Of a DNA stretch of 64,000 nt, positions 15,836-25,843 are shown in pieces. Location: the NCBI GenBank assembly GCA_020636225.1, contig JACJYI010000007.1:186001-250000 (forward strand), read 5' to 3'. Under the pieces are notes generated by a model that saw only the letters and a list, made by a program, of their open reading frames with translations, was not told the origin of the DNA and made no database searches. The DNA comes from Lewinellaceae bacterium. GTDB taxonomy: Bacteria; Bacteroidota; Bacteroidia; Chitinophagales; Saprospiraceae. A program made the position numbers and the translations under genes. Numbering within the stretch: position 1 is the stretch's first letter; each line of letters begins with the position of its first letter.

Positions 15836-16195
15836 ATGAGCTACATATCAAATATTGAAGACATTAAAAAATGCCCCACCGAATTTGCTTTGGCACTTAG
15901 GGACACCTTGAACGTTCTTAGCGGGAAGTGGAAATTGAATGTGATTGGTGTTTTGTTTTTTGGCAAAAAACGATTTACGGAAATAGAAAAGGGGCTTGAG
16001 GAAATTACGCCCCGAATGCTGTCGAAGGAGCTAAAAGAATTAGAGCTAAACGGCGTTGTGAACCGCATCGTGACTGCCAGCAGACCCGTGGTGATTGAAT
16101 ATGAATTGACAGAATCGGGCTACGAATTAAAAAAGGTGCTGGACGAAATGATTGGATGGGGCATTCTGCACAGGGAAAAAATATTCAAGAAGTGA
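15836..16195 (+). CDS. HxlR-family transcriptional regulator
   Basis: The 119-residue winged-helix protein has ALRDTLNVLSGKWKLNVIGV, RFTEIEKGLEEITPRMLSKE (recognition region) and the HxlR ending YELKKVLDEMIGWGILHR. A Cys (KKCPTEFALA) sits in the N-terminal arm, where redox- or electrophile-sensing members of the family carry their sensor Cys. It is divergent from DoxX/YceI and probably controls them and itself through the palindrome at 15800-15819. Confidence 0.9.
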   Translation: MSYISNIEDIKKCPTEFALALRDTLNVLSGKWKLNVIGVLFFGKKRFTEIEKGLEEITPRMLSKELKELELNGVVNRIVTASRPVVIEYELTESGYELKKVLDEMIGWGILHREKIFKK

Positions 16196-16290
16196 AATTA
16201 TAGACCATGCTGCCTTCTGCTTTGCTTTTTGTTTTTTGAAGTGGTTTTAGTCTGATTTGTGTTGCAAAAGCCTCATTTGCAGCCCGATTT

Positions 16291-16872
16291 CTATCGGGTT
16301 TCTCCTTTGGCAAAGGCATAAGAATGACCCAGAATAAATTTTGCCACTTCCAATTCCTCTTGGTTTCTTGGTGCATACATCATAATAAAATTAGGAGGGA
16401 GAAAACCTTTTTTGATTACCGGATGCCACTCCCCCCATCCTTTATCTATAATTATTTCCGCATCGTTTGTTGGCAGTCCAAGGTGCAGGCTGTAATCTGG
16501 GTGAGGGTGAAAATGAGCAAACTCGGTTCCAATCATGAAAGCATTGCAGCTCATACAGGTATGCTCATGTTCCATGCACATGGCAATCGCACCAGGTACA
16601 GAAATTGCACTTGGCTTTTTCTGGATGTTGCTGAGGGCAAAAGCCCAATCCATCAGCTCTCTCACATAGGAAACATCTTCGGGTTGTTGATTTAATTGTA
16701 CATGCGGATTAGTATTCGTGGTGGAAGGACGTTCCCCGGTTCTATCCGGCAAATTTTCTAACGTTATTTGAGTACCCATCTTGATACTTTTTTTGTGTGA
16801 ACAAATTAATGACGACGAAAGAATCACGAAGATTAGAAAGGCTAATAAAGCTTTAATTGCTTGTGACTTCAT
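16291..16872 (-). CDS. Luciferase-like domain (DUF5519-type) protein, exported
   Basis: The 193-residue protein begins MKSQAIKALLAFLIFVILSS followed by SLICS, a signal peptide with a possible lipobox Cys. The mature part carries the domain signature AHFHPHPDYSLHLGLP and WGEWHPV, matching what I remember of the luciferase-domain/DUF5519 proteins. No enzymatic activity is established and light emission should not be inferred. It is the last gene of the leftward run that starts at the TetR genes. Confidence 0.65.
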   Translation of the reverse strand: MKSQAIKALLAFLIFVILSSSLICSHKKSIKMGTQITLENLPDRTGERPSTTNTNPHVQLNQQPEDVSYVRELMDWAFALSNIQKKPSAISVPGAIAMCMEHEHTCMSCNAFMIGTEFAHFHPHPDYSLHLGLPTNDAEIIIDKGWGEWHPVIKKGFLPPNFIMMYAPRNQEELEVAKFILGHSYAFAKGETR

Positions 16873-16964
16873 ATTCTATTCATTAGAATTTTTTGGTTCT
16901 TCACGGTAGGTATGCAGCAATTGACTGATTGGGCTTTGTTCATGACCGACCGCCTTGCTTATTG

Positions 16965-17450
16965 CTAACTGGAAATAACCCTGTTTGCGTGGCTCTCCAT
17001 AATTGCCTGTTCTCCTTTTCGCCGGATGTTGTAAACCGCTTTTCCTTCCGCCAAAAGTTCCTCACTGCCCTCTTGCCAAGCCCGCATCGTCGTCACCACC
17101 ATCGTGCTGCCAGCTCTAATCACTGTTCCGTCCACCACTATCGCACTTTCCGTCGCACCCCACAGGTAATCAACCCTCATATCAACGGTAGCGATTTTAT
17201 CCTCAAAAGAGGTCAGGTAGGTGCCAGCGGCAAATCCGCCCACCGAGTCCATCACTGTTGCAATAATGCCCCCATGCCAGCGACGGCGACGGATATCGCC
17301 AACCACTTCTTCCCGGAAAGGAACCCGCACTTTTCCATATCCTTTTTTCATTTCCAACAGTTCAATGCCGAGGAATTTGTGCAAGGGGATTGCCTCTTCC
17401 ATTAACTGTTTGAAAAAGTGTTTTGGCGTTTCTGATTGTTCTTTCATCAT
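16965..17450 (-). CDS. PaaI-type hotdog thioesterase
   Basis: The 161-residue single hotdog-fold protein has the PaaI/YdiI-like signature RWHGGIIATVMDSVGGFAAG, including the His-Gly-Gly and the downstream Asp that serve catalysis, and the strand TVDMRVDYLWGA. The likely role is hydrolysis of an aromatic or medium-chain acyl-CoA in the cytoplasm; the substrate is unknown. It lies between a luciferase-like gene and a MarR regulator in the same direction. Confidence 0.8.
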   Translation of the reverse strand: MMKEQSETPKHFFKQLMEEAIPLHKFLGIELLEMKKGYGKVRVPFREEVVGDIRRRRWHGGIIATVMDSVGGFAAGTYLTSFEDKIATVDMRVDYLWGATESAIVVDGTVIRAGSTMVVTTMRAWQEGSEELLAEGKAVYNIRRKGEQAIMESHANRVISS

Positions 17451-17512
17451 GTATTGATTTTATTTTTAATTCCATTTTTATCATTGCTTGCCTTTAAGTG
17501 AGCAAACAATTA

Positions 17513-17965
17513 TCAAGAGATTCCTTTTTTGAGGTTGGCAATGACCCTGTCCAACCCATCCTGGAGAACCCCTATTTCATCTTCTGAAAATTTCCTTAAG
17601 GCTTGCGATTCCGCTTTTTTCATCTGGGCAAGCACTGTTTTTTTAAGACCTTTTCCCGATTCGGTCAGGAAAATCAACTTGTTTCGCCTGTCGCTTTCCA
17701 GGATGGCCCTTTTGATGAACCCCTTTTTTCTCAAATGGTGGATGTGGCGGGATATGGTGGTCTTGTCCTTGTTGGTCTTTTCTGCAATTTCGTTGTGGTT
17801 CAGCCCATCGTTTTTCCAGAGACAGTTCAGTACATGGCATTGCTCTGCTGTCAAATCAATCAGGTGCTCTTCGAGCAACCTGTTGAGCAGGCAGGTGAAT
17901 GCCTTGTCTGCCATGTTGACCATTCTCATCGGAGAAGGTTGCTGTTCCTGTAACTGTTTCTTCAA
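17513..17965 (-). CDS. MarR-family transcriptional regulator
   Basis: The 150-residue winged-helix protein has an N-terminal dimerisation helix (ADKAFTCLLNRLLEEHLIDL), the HTH in LNHNEIAEKTNKDKTTISRH and a wing with LESDRRNKLIFLTESGKG. MarR regulators usually repress efflux or detoxification genes and are released by small ligands. It sits directly downstream of the Usp gene (21-bp gap), so it may control the efflux and thioesterase genes around it. Confidence 0.9.
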   Translation of the reverse strand: MKKQLQEQQPSPMRMVNMADKAFTCLLNRLLEEHLIDLTAEQCHVLNCLWKNDGLNHNEIAEKTNKDKTTISRHIHHLRKKGFIKRAILESDRRNKLIFLTESGKGLKKTVLAQMKKAESQALRKFSEDEIGVLQDGLDRVIANLKKGIS

Positions 17966-17986
17966 ATCAATCCATTTATAGGTTTA

Positions 17987-18805
17987 TCAAAAGGCTTTTA
18001 AAGTTTTTGTCAGAACAAGGACGGGCATGTTCGCTTCAAACAAAATGCTGCGGCTGTGGCTGGTTTTTACAAGTTTTTCAAAAAAACCACGTCTTGGTTT
18101 GAAAAGGGCCAAGACACTTGCCGGGCGCTCCATCAAGTAACCGTTCAAGCCCTCCAGAACGGTGGGGGCTTCAACGAAATGCACCCCCCCATGCTTGTCG
18201 TAGAACTTTTCGGCTTCGCCGGAAGCAACTGAACGCCCACTTTCTTTCCCGATATGCACCACTTCGACCTCAACTCCCAGCATGTCTGCCCATTTATCCA
18301 ACTTTCCCCAGATTTCTTCCTCGCCTTTTTCAAAATTGGTGGCAAATACCAGCTTTTCGGCGTTTTCGAAGGCAACATTCTCCGGGATGACCAGGAGGGG
18401 GATTGGTGATTTCGCAATGACATCCGAGGTGATGCTGCCGAACAGTTTTTCAAACAGGTTGTGAGTGTTTTTCAGGCCCATCACAATCAGTTGTGGGTCC
18501 AACTCCGATGCCGTTTCTACGATTCCTCCGGCGACCGATTCGTGGAAAGCAACCCTGTGGCCAAAAACAATTTTTTTGTCTGTCTGGCCCGAAAAACTTT
18601 CCAGCCTTTCCAGAAACCTGTTGCGGACTCCCCTTTCTGTATCCTTTATATCCTTTAAGCTCAACATGCTCCCCCCCAACATTTCAGGAAGGTGCACATG
18701 CACAAGGTCTATCCTTCCGTTTATCAACGTGGCCAGATTCGTAGCATACCGGAAGGCATTCAGTGCAGGAGGGGAAAAATCCGTTGGTAACAAAATCCTT
18801 AGCAT
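17987..18805 (-). CDS. Universal stress protein, tandem Usp domains
   Basis: The 272-residue protein has two Usp domains: 1-145 begins MLRILLPTDFSPPALNAFRY and contains LIVMGLKNTHNLFEKLFGS, while the second (about 150-272) is more diverged. The Gly-rich ATP loop is weak in both halves. Family members are cytoplasmic stress-related proteins. It lies in the same run as the RND adaptor gene (31-bp gap). Confidence 0.88.
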   Translation of the reverse strand: MLRILLPTDFSPPALNAFRYATNLATLINGRIDLVHVHLPEMLGGSMLSLKDIKDTERGVRNRFLERLESFSGQTDKKIVFGHRVAFHESVAGGIVETASELDPQLIVMGLKNTHNLFEKLFGSITSDVIAKSPIPLLVIPENVAFENAEKLVFATNFEKGEEEIWGKLDKWADMLGVEVEVVHIGKESGRSVASGEAEKFYDKHGGVHFVEAPTVLEGLNGYLMERPASVLALFKPRRGFFEKLVKTSHSRSILFEANMPVLVLTKTLKAF

Positions 18806-18836
18806 ACTTAAAACTGGTTTATTTAATTAATGGTGA

Positions 18837-19964
18837 TTACCGTTCGGTCAGAAGCTTGACCCTCATCCCTTCTTTCAATGTATTCAGGCCGGCAGTGGCA
18901 ACCAAATCACCTTTCTTTAAACCTTCTATTATCTCTATGCCGCCGGAGACATGGCCACCAACGGTCACTGGTTGTTTCCTGGCTTCATAGACATCGCCAC
19001 TTTGTTCCAGAACAAAGGCAAAGTGCTGGTTCGCTGTTCCTCCTATCCCTTTTTTTGGGGCCACCAAATATTCCTGTTTATTATTTGGTCTGTCAAAACC
19101 GAAGGTCACATCCACTATGCTGCCGGGACGGATTTGTTTGCCTGTCCCTGTTAACAGGATGGTCACGGGAAAGGAAGAAGTGCCTTCGGAGCTGTAGCCG
19201 ACCTCATGCACTGTTCCCAATAGTTCGTTGTTTTGAAAAGAAGGGTGCCGGATACCCACTTGCTGTCCATGCTCGACATGGGATATGAATAACTCCGTAA
19301 GCCGGACATGGACTTCCAGTTCGTTTTCTGAGTTCAAAATCAGGACAGGTTCCCCATTTCCGACCAATTCATTTTCTTCGTGAAACAGGGCCGTGACGAC
19401 ACCGGAATAGGGAGCCGTCAGCATAGTGTAGCGAACCTTGTTCGATGCAATTTCGGCCTGTTTTTCAGTCACAGCCAACTGTGCCTTCGCTGCCTGCAAA
19501 TTGGATTCGGCTATTTCAAGGTCGGCCTTTGCCCTTTCATAATCGCCCAATGTGGCACCGTTCATTTCATAGAGCTTCTCTACCCTTTCGTAATTGGACT
19601 CACTGGCAGCCAGTTTTGTAGCAGCAGTTTTGACCTGTGCCTTTCTATCCTGGACATTTGCCAATGACTTTTCCTGCTCGACCTGAAAGTCCATCCCGTC
19701 CAAAGTGGCCAGGAGGCGGCCTGCTTTTACCCTTTCCCCAAGTCCAACTTTAATACTGTTGATAGTCCCCGAAACCTGAAAGCCCAAACTTGCTTCCTTG
19801 GCCGACTTTACAGTTCCTGTGAATGTTTTTTTCTCCGGGGTCTTGATTATTTTGACCTCACCATACCGGACAGGGCGAACCACTTCTTCATGTTCGGGTT
19901 GCTCGTTTTTGCACGACCATTGAAGGGCAGCAAGTAAAAGGAAAAACAGGATTTTATTTTTCAT
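18837..19964 (-). CDS. RND efflux periplasmic adaptor (lipoprotein)
   Basis: The 375-residue membrane fusion protein starts MKNKILFFLLLAALQWSC, a lipoprotein signal with Cys18. It has a lipoyl/barrel-sandwich part (SLGFQVSGTINSIKVGLGER), a long alpha-hairpin (about 90-190) and a beta-barrel (VSHVEH-like region and EVGYSSEGTSSFPVTI). It links the inner-membrane pump to TolC. It is encoded after the pump gene, whereas a second adaptor is encoded before it, an unusual doubling. Confidence 0.9.
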   Translation of the reverse strand: MKNKILFFLLLAALQWSCKNEQPEHEEVVRPVRYGEVKIIKTPEKKTFTGTVKSAKEASLGFQVSGTINSIKVGLGERVKAGRLLATLDGMDFQVEQEKSLANVQDRKAQVKTAATKLAASESNYERVEKLYEMNGATLGDYERAKADLEIAESNLQAAKAQLAVTEKQAEIASNKVRYTMLTAPYSGVVTALFHEENELVGNGEPVLILNSENELEVHVRLTELFISHVEHGQQVGIRHPSFQNNELLGTVHEVGYSSEGTSSFPVTILLTGTGKQIRPGSIVDVTFGFDRPNNKQEYLVAPKKGIGGTANQHFAFVLEQSGDVYEARKQPVTVGGHVSGGIEIIEGLKKGDLVATAGLNTLKEGMRVKLLTER

Positions 19965-20068
19965 GTCTTACTGGGTTTTTATAAAAACTTTCTGAGCGAG
20001 AGGTGGCCATTCACATCCTGTCCCATTCCCAGCATTTGCTACGGATGGTTTTTTCCTGAAAAGGGGGC

Positions 20069-20086
20069 AATCCCCTTCCGGGGATT
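20069..20086 (-). terminator. Hairpin between pump and second adaptor gene
   Basis: AATCCCC-TTCC-GGGGATT is a 7-bp perfect stem in the 220-bp gap. On the minus strand it is followed by GCCCCCTTTTC, so it could attenuate transcription from the pump into the second adaptor gene. Confidence 0.45.
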
Positions 20087-20184
20087 AACCCTTAAATCAC
20101 CGTTTTTCAAAAAGCGAATGTGATGTTTCACAGCCTTACTGATTTTTGCTGTTTATGCATATTACAAATGTCCCTCCCCGTACT

Positions 20185-23100
20185 TCATCGGGTTTGCCCA
20201 ACGGCAACCATGCCCTGTCTGCCAGACTTATTGCCTGTTAAGTCGTTGCCTCCGCCACCCTTCCTGCGGCTGAAAAAATCTTTAATGTTGTCCACAATTT
20301 GATAAAGCACAGGCACCAGAAAAAGGGTCATAATCATTGAACTAATCAGCCCCCCTATCAGTGCCCAGGCCAATCCGTTCTTCCACTCCGCACCGGGGCC
20401 TGTGGCAAGGGCAATCGGCACCATACCGACCACGAGTGCAAGGGTGGTCATGAGGATGGGGCGTAGCCTTATTTTTCCCGCCTGAACAAGGGCTTCCGTG
20501 GTGCGATGGCCTTCTGCTTTCGCCTGGTTAGCAAAATCCACAAGGAGGATGGCGTTTTTGGATACCAATCCATTGAGCATGATAAAACCGAGGATAGAGA
20601 AAATATTGAGCGATTCCATGGTCAGGGCCAGGGCCAACAAAGCCCCGCAGATGCCCACAGGGATGGAAAACATCACCACCAGCGGGTAGGCATAGGAATC
20701 GTACAGTGCCACCAAAACCAGGTAAACAAATATGAATGAGACGATGAAGGCAGTGCCCAGGCTGGCAAATGACTCCGACTGCCGCCTCAGGTCGCCATCA
20801 TAGGTGATGACCGTACCGGAAGGGGGCGGGTTATCCGCAATCCATTGCTTTATTTCAGCGCCGATGGTGCCCGACGGTTTCCCCAATACTTTTGACTTTA
20901 CGGTTACTGCAGGAATACGGTTGAGCCGTTCTAACCGGGCTGGGCCGGTAGTCTGTTCGATATTGGCAAACTGATTGAGCTTGACCAGTTTGCCCCTGTT
21001 GTTCATCAGGGTAATGTCTGCTATATCGGAAGCGTCGTTTCGGTCAAAAGCATCGAACTTGAGATTGATGTCGTACTCCTTGCCGTCCCTCCGAAACTGG
21101 GAATCCGTATTGCCGTTGAAAGCCGTCTGCAGGGTGGCGCCCACCTGCCCGATGTTCAGCCCAAGTTCTGCCATCCGGGTACGGTCAATTTGCACCTCGA
21201 TTTCCGGGTTGCCTTCTTCGAGCGAAAGCTCGGCTTCAAGTGCCCCCTCGATGGTCTTGAGCTTGCTCAATACCTTATTGCTGTAATCTATGGCGCTCTG
21301 GTAGTCCGGGTTTCCAATTACAACCTGTACCGGGGCATCGTTTGCGCCCCCAAAAAAGCTCACTTCGGAGGAGGCCACTTCCACGCCCGGAAGGATGGCT
21401 TCCAATTCGTTCCTGATTTGAACAGCAAAGGTAGAGGTGGGCTTATTGCCACGTACTTCCCTGTCTACTAATTTTACGGTCATTTCAGCGAGGTTAGGAC
21501 TCTTTTGCCCACCACTCAGCAATCCTGACTGGCGGCCAACGGTGGTGAAAACCCCTGTAACTTCTGGCTTTGACAACAAGTAAACCTCTGCGGTTTGTGT
21601 GGCCCGGTTGGTTTCAAAGATGGTAGCATCTTTTGAGAGCTCAAGCTGGACGATGAATTCGCCCCGGTCACCTGAATTGATAAACGCCGAGCCGATGTAG
21701 CCCTTGGTTACGAGCATAAAGGAACTGAAGAACAGCCCGGTAATCACCAACAAGGTGATGGTTTTGTTCCGTAGCGCCCATGCCACCCAGCCTCCGTATG
21801 CATTGGACAGTCTTCGGATGCCTTTTTCAAAATTCCCGAATATGAACCCGCCGATGGATTTTTCATTGAAATGCTCCAGCCTGGAGAAATAAGCTGCCAA
21901 CGTCGGGGCCAGGGTGTAAGATACCAGCAAACTCATTGCTGTTGACAAAGCGACCACTACCGAAAACTGCCGCAGGATGTTGCCCACAATCCCCCCTGAA
22001 ACTACCAGGGGTAAAAACACAATCACCAGCACGGCAGTTATGGACAAAGCTGTTATGAAAATTTCCTTACTACCCTCTATGGCTGCTTGTTTGCTGCTTT
22101 TGCCCATTTCCAGGTGGCGGAAAATATTTTCCAATACCACAATGGAGTCGTCCACCAATATGCCGATGACCAGCGACATGGCCAGCAGGGTCATCAGGTT
22201 GAACGTATATCCAAGGGCATACATGGCAATGACTGCCGACACCAAAGAGGCTGGGATGGCCACCATTACGATAAGGGCGTTGCGGAAGCTGTGCAGGAAA
22301 AACAACATGACCACCGCCACTAAAATGATGGCCAAAACGAGGTCGTGCTGCACTGCTTCCACCGCATTGAGAGTAAAGTCAGAACTGTTTGACGCAATCT
22401 TGAACGCCAATTTTTCCTTGGCATATTGGCCTTCCAGTTCTTTCAGTTTTTCCTGAATGGCCTTGCTAACGTCCACAGCATTGGCATCTGACTGTTTCAG
22501 GATGCTCAACCCGATGGACGCATCTCCATCCACCCGGTTGAGGTCTTCGATTTCTTTTTGGGTATCCTGGATTTCAGCGACCTCGTACAGGCGGATGGGA
22601 GAACCATCTTTGTTAGTGGTGACCACCAATTGGCGCAAGTCGTCCACCGACTGGAATTTACCTGCCAAGCGGATGAGAATCTGCTGGTTTTCGTTCTTGA
22701 TTTTGCCTGTCGGGAAATCGAGGTTGGATGCCTCTACCACTTGTACAACCTGAAGGATGGAGATGCCATATTGCTCCAGTTTGTCCTTTTTCAGGTTGAC
22801 CCGTATTTCCTTTTCCTGCCCCCCCAATAGGTTGACCTCCCCAACCCCGGCTATGCTGGACAGTTGGGGTTTGATGCGTTCCTCCATCAGGTCGTAAAAA
22901 TCACCGCTTGGCAGCGTTGAAGAGCTGCCAATGGCCATGATGGGAAAATCGTCCGCCGAAAATTTTGAAATAGTGGGGGGGTCTGCATCTTCCGGTAGAA
23001 TGGAAGCAATGCCATCCAGCTTCCGTTGGGCATCCTGCAACAACAGGTCAACCTTCGCATCTTCTTGAAACTGTACGATGACAATGGAAAAGCTTTCGAT

Positions 23101-23346
23101 TGAAGTTGCCCGGATGCTGGATATCTTTTCAAGGGTCGAGAGTGCATCCTCTACTTCCTGGGTCACTGAGGTCTCTACTTCGGAAGGGGAAGCCCCCGGA
23201 TAAAACGTAGTGATGGTCAAGACCGGGGAAGAGAATTTTGGGATAAGCTCATAGCTGAGGTTGTTGTAACTGACCACGCCCAGCACAGCCAATATGGAAA
23301 AGAAAACGACTAAAAGGGACGGACGTTTTATTGAAAGTTCTATCAT
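20185..23346 (-). CDS. RND multidrug efflux permease
   Basis: The 1053-residue protein has full RND length with 12 predicted helices and two large periplasmic loops. Seen: N-terminal MIELSIKRPSLLVVFFSILA, PGASPSEVETSVTQEVEDAL, the proton-relay Asp pair in IGILVDDSIVVLENI (about residue 397) and VFLPLVVSGGIVGNI. It exchanges protons for substrates and passes them to TolC through the adaptor. The Asp pair indicates an HAE-type organic-compound pump rather than a metal pump, but specificity cannot be read. The tail is Gly/Arg-rich (RRKGGGGNDLTGNKSGRQG). Confidence 0.94.
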   Translation of the reverse strand: MIELSIKRPSLLVVFFSILAVLGVVSYNNLSYELIPKFSSPVLTITTFYPGASPSEVETSVTQEVEDALSTLEKISSIRATSIESFSIVIVQFQEDAKVDLLLQDAQRKLDGIASILPEDADPPTISKFSADDFPIMAIGSSSTLPSGDFYDLMEERIKPQLSSIAGVGEVNLLGGQEKEIRVNLKKDKLEQYGISILQVVQVVEASNLDFPTGKIKNENQQILIRLAGKFQSVDDLRQLVVTTNKDGSPIRLYEVAEIQDTQKEIEDLNRVDGDASIGLSILKQSDANAVDVSKAIQEKLKELEGQYAKEKLAFKIASNSSDFTLNAVEAVQHDLVLAIILVAVVMLFFLHSFRNALIVMVAIPASLVSAVIAMYALGYTFNLMTLLAMSLVIGILVDDSIVVLENIFRHLEMGKSSKQAAIEGSKEIFITALSITAVLVIVFLPLVVSGGIVGNILRQFSVVVALSTAMSLLVSYTLAPTLAAYFSRLEHFNEKSIGGFIFGNFEKGIRRLSNAYGGWVAWALRNKTITLLVITGLFFSSFMLVTKGYIGSAFINSGDRGEFIVQLELSKDATIFETNRATQTAEVYLLSKPEVTGVFTTVGRQSGLLSGGQKSPNLAEMTVKLVDREVRGNKPTSTFAVQIRNELEAILPGVEVASSEVSFFGGANDAPVQVVIGNPDYQSAIDYSNKVLSKLKTIEGALEAELSLEEGNPEIEVQIDRTRMAELGLNIGQVGATLQTAFNGNTDSQFRRDGKEYDINLKFDAFDRNDASDIADITLMNNRGKLVKLNQFANIEQTTGPARLERLNRIPAVTVKSKVLGKPSGTIGAEIKQWIADNPPPSGTVITYDGDLRRQSESFASLGTAFIVSFIFVYLVLVALYDSYAYPLVVMFSIPVGICGALLALALTMESLNIFSILGFIMLNGLVSKNAILLVDFANQAKAEGHRTTEALVQAGKIRLRPILMTTLALVVGMVPIALATGPGAEWKNGLAWALIGGLISSMIMTLFLVPVLYQIVDNIKDFFSRRKGGGGNDLTGNKSGRQGMVAVGQTR

Positions 23347-23374
23347 GCTTGTCTTTTTTGTATTTTTAAGATGG

Positions 23375-24442
23375 TTACTGAAGGATTTTTATCGTTGCTC
23401 CATCTGTAAGGTTTACCTGTCCGGTCAACACCACTTGTTCTCCTTCCGACAGGCCTGCAATGATTTCAACCTGGTTTTCAAAAGTATCGCCTGTTTCTAC
23501 TTTTCTCAGTTCGGCCTTGTCTCCTTTGACCACGAAGACCTGCCCGTCCCTGACGCTTCCGGCGAATGCCTCTCTGGGGATGGTCAGCGCTGCCACCTTC
23601 TCTTTTGCCACAAACCGGGCCTTACCGTTCATGCCAGCCTTCAGTGGAGAACCGGAAGGGTTGTTTAGTTCGATTTCAACCATGAAGCGTTTGGTGTCGT
23701 CCGCTTTGATGTTGATGTAATGTACTTTTCCGTTGTACTTCCGTTCAGGATAAACATCTGCCGACACTTCGACCTGTTGCCCCTTCGATACGGCAATGAC
23801 CTGTTCTTCTGTCAAATAGACGTTCAGGTAGATGGTGCTGACATTGACGATGTTGGCAACGGGGCTGCCGGGGGCGAGGTAAGTTCCTGTTTCCACCCTG
23901 CTGTTGGCAATCGTGCCCGAGATGGGCGCCTTGATGTAGGTGTCGTTCAACTGCTTTTTCAGGGATTTTAGCTTTACCTTCAGGTTGTCCACGCCCAATT
24001 TGGCTTCCTCGTACTGCATCTCTGTCACGCCGCTCTCTTTGAGCAAATTCCCCAAACGCTGCAAGTCTTTTTCCGCTTTCCCCAGGTTGATTTCGGTCAG
24101 TTCAAGTTCGTTCCGAATCAATTCGTTGTCAACCGTAAGCAGGACGCTGCCCGCATTAACGTAGGTGCCGTCATCAAATTTCAGGCTGGTAATCCTGCCG
24201 TTCACATCTGAAATGAGGGTCACTTCTTTAGAGGGCTGGAAAGTGCCGTTGACCGCAAAGTCCTTTTTGAACGAGGTTTTGCCTGCCTCGGCTACCCGCA
24301 CGGGTACAAAGGCGTTGCGGGTACGGGCAAGCCCTATTTCTTCAGTCATTGTTTCCTTGTTTTTGGACAATTGCAAGGAGATGCCGTAGGCAATGGCTGC
24401 AACCACAACGACAGCCGCAATAATTTTCAAAATCTTTTTCAT
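23375..24442 (-). CDS. RND efflux periplasmic adaptor
   Basis: The ATG at 24442 (MKKILKIIAAVVVVAAIAYG) gives an N-terminal membrane anchor; an earlier in-frame ATG at 24460 adds six residues. FAVNGTFQPSKEVTLISDVN begins the lipoyl region, a helical hairpin spans about 95-165, and the barrel contains VEVSADVYPERKYNGKVHYI. It lies 28 bp before the pump gene and 36 bp after tolC, so the three form the core operon. Confidence 0.92.
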   Translation of the reverse strand: MKKILKIIAAVVVVAAIAYGISLQLSKNKETMTEEIGLARTRNAFVPVRVAEAGKTSFKKDFAVNGTFQPSKEVTLISDVNGRITSLKFDDGTYVNAGSVLLTVDNELIRNELELTEINLGKAEKDLQRLGNLLKESGVTEMQYEEAKLGVDNLKVKLKSLKKQLNDTYIKAPISGTIANSRVETGTYLAPGSPVANIVNVSTIYLNVYLTEEQVIAVSKGQQVEVSADVYPERKYNGKVHYINIKADDTKRFMVEIELNNPSGSPLKAGMNGKARFVAKEKVAALTIPREAFAGSVRDGQVFVVKGDKAELRKVETGDTFENQVEIIAGLSEGEQVVLTGQVNLTDGATIKILQ

Positions 24443-24478
24443 ATCTGATTGATGGTTCAAGTTTGTTAGTTCAGTTAA

Positions 24479-25831
24479 TTAATTGGTCAGGGTCATTATT
24501 TCGCCCCTTGCGTTGAGCAGTTCAAGTTCTGCCAGGTTTAACCGCAAAAGGGTGGTGAGGTAATTGGTCTGTGCTTCCCGCATCGCAGTTTCAGCGGAGA
24601 GCAACTCCGTAATGTTGGCAACCCCTTCCGAAAAACGTTTTTCAGAGATACGGTACACCTCCTCGGCCACTCTTCTGTTTTCGGCCAGTGATTGCAGGTT
24701 GTTATAGTTAAGCTGCAACTGCTGTTGCGCTTGCCTATGCTGCAGGTTCAGGTCGAGCTCTGTAGCCAGTTTGTCCTGACGCCATTGCTCGATTTGCACC
24801 TGGGCTTGGGCAATGCGGGATTTTTTGGCGAAACCGTCAAAAATGGGCACGCTTACTTTTAGCCCCACATAAGAAAAAGAGAACCAGAAATCAGAGTTGG
24901 CGAGTTGGTCAAAGTTATCCGCCTGGGCCTGAAGCCCATACCCGCCCAGGAGGTCAACACTGGGGTAGTATCCTGCCCTCAATTGCTCCACGTTGATTTG
25001 GTTCAGCCTGTCCTGTATGGCCAACAACCGTATTTCGGTTTTGTTGGAAAAATCGGGCTTTAAGGCCACCGCAGACGGGAGTTCATACTTCTGGTTAATG
25101 ATGGTGTCGGCAAGAACGATTTCCTGCTCAAGGGGCATGGACATCAGGTTCTTCATGACATCGAGCAGTTGCCCATACTGAAGCTGTAGGTTTTCGATTT
25201 GGGTTTCGAGGTTTGTTTTGGTGACCCGCAGCCTGTCCACATCCGTTTTGGTCGCAAACCCGTTTCGGTACTGGGTGTCTGTTAGGGAGAGCAATTTTTC
25301 GATTTGCTTTAGGTTGGCTGTGAGTATATCCCCTTGTTTCTTAGTCACCAATGCCTGGTAGTAAAGTTTTCCCACTTCGTAGGCGATGGCTTCCTTGCTC
25401 TTTTCATGGGCCACACCGTTGAGTTCCACCACCTTCCTCGCACCTTCCAGCCCTATCGAATACCGTTTGTCGAATATGGCCTGCGAAACGGACAAGCCTG
25501 TCCCGGTGTTCAGGTTCGTGCCGAACTGGACAGGCACGAGTTCCCCGGGTGCGCCAATAATTTCACCCGGTAGTTGTTGGGTGGGCAACTCTATGTTCCA
25601 ACGAAAGTCAATATCGGCATTCACGCTTGGGAGCGCAGTGCTGATGTATTCTTTAATCTTGCGTTTGGATTTCTCTACTTCCAGTCTGGCTTTTTCCACT
25701 CTTGCGTTGTTTTCAATCGCGTAGGAAACGCAATCCTTCAGTTTCATGGCATTGCCTGCATCCTGTGAAAAAAGCCCGATTGAAAAAATACTGAAAAGAG
25801 AGAACAACAGTCGGATTTTAAATTGCTGCAT
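24479..25831 (-). CDS. TolC-family outer membrane efflux protein
   Basis: The 450-residue protein has a signal peptide (MQQFKIRLLFSLFSIFSIGLFSQ) and two repeated helical OEP halves (KLKDCVSYAIENNARVEKAR... and GVANITELLSAETAMREAQT). It forms the outer-membrane channel of the RND system. It is encoded first, directly after the TetR gene (12-bp gap). Confidence 0.93.
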   Translation of the reverse strand: MQQFKIRLLFSLFSIFSIGLFSQDAGNAMKLKDCVSYAIENNARVEKARLEVEKSKRKIKEYISTALPSVNADIDFRWNIELPTQQLPGEIIGAPGELVPVQFGTNLNTGTGLSVSQAIFDKRYSIGLEGARKVVELNGVAHEKSKEAIAYEVGKLYYQALVTKKQGDILTANLKQIEKLLSLTDTQYRNGFATKTDVDRLRVTKTNLETQIENLQLQYGQLLDVMKNLMSMPLEQEIVLADTIINQKYELPSAVALKPDFSNKTEIRLLAIQDRLNQINVEQLRAGYYPSVDLLGGYGLQAQADNFDQLANSDFWFSFSYVGLKVSVPIFDGFAKKSRIAQAQVQIEQWRQDKLATELDLNLQHRQAQQQLQLNYNNLQSLAENRRVAEEVYRISEKRFSEGVANITELLSAETAMREAQTNYLTTLLRLNLAELELLNARGEIMTLTN

Positions 25832-25843
25832 TATTTCAAATTC

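Noticed and set aside
16291..16872. True bioluminescence luciferase
   Set aside because: The protein is an exported small domain of the DUF5519 type; no lux-type monooxygenase or substrate genes are nearby.
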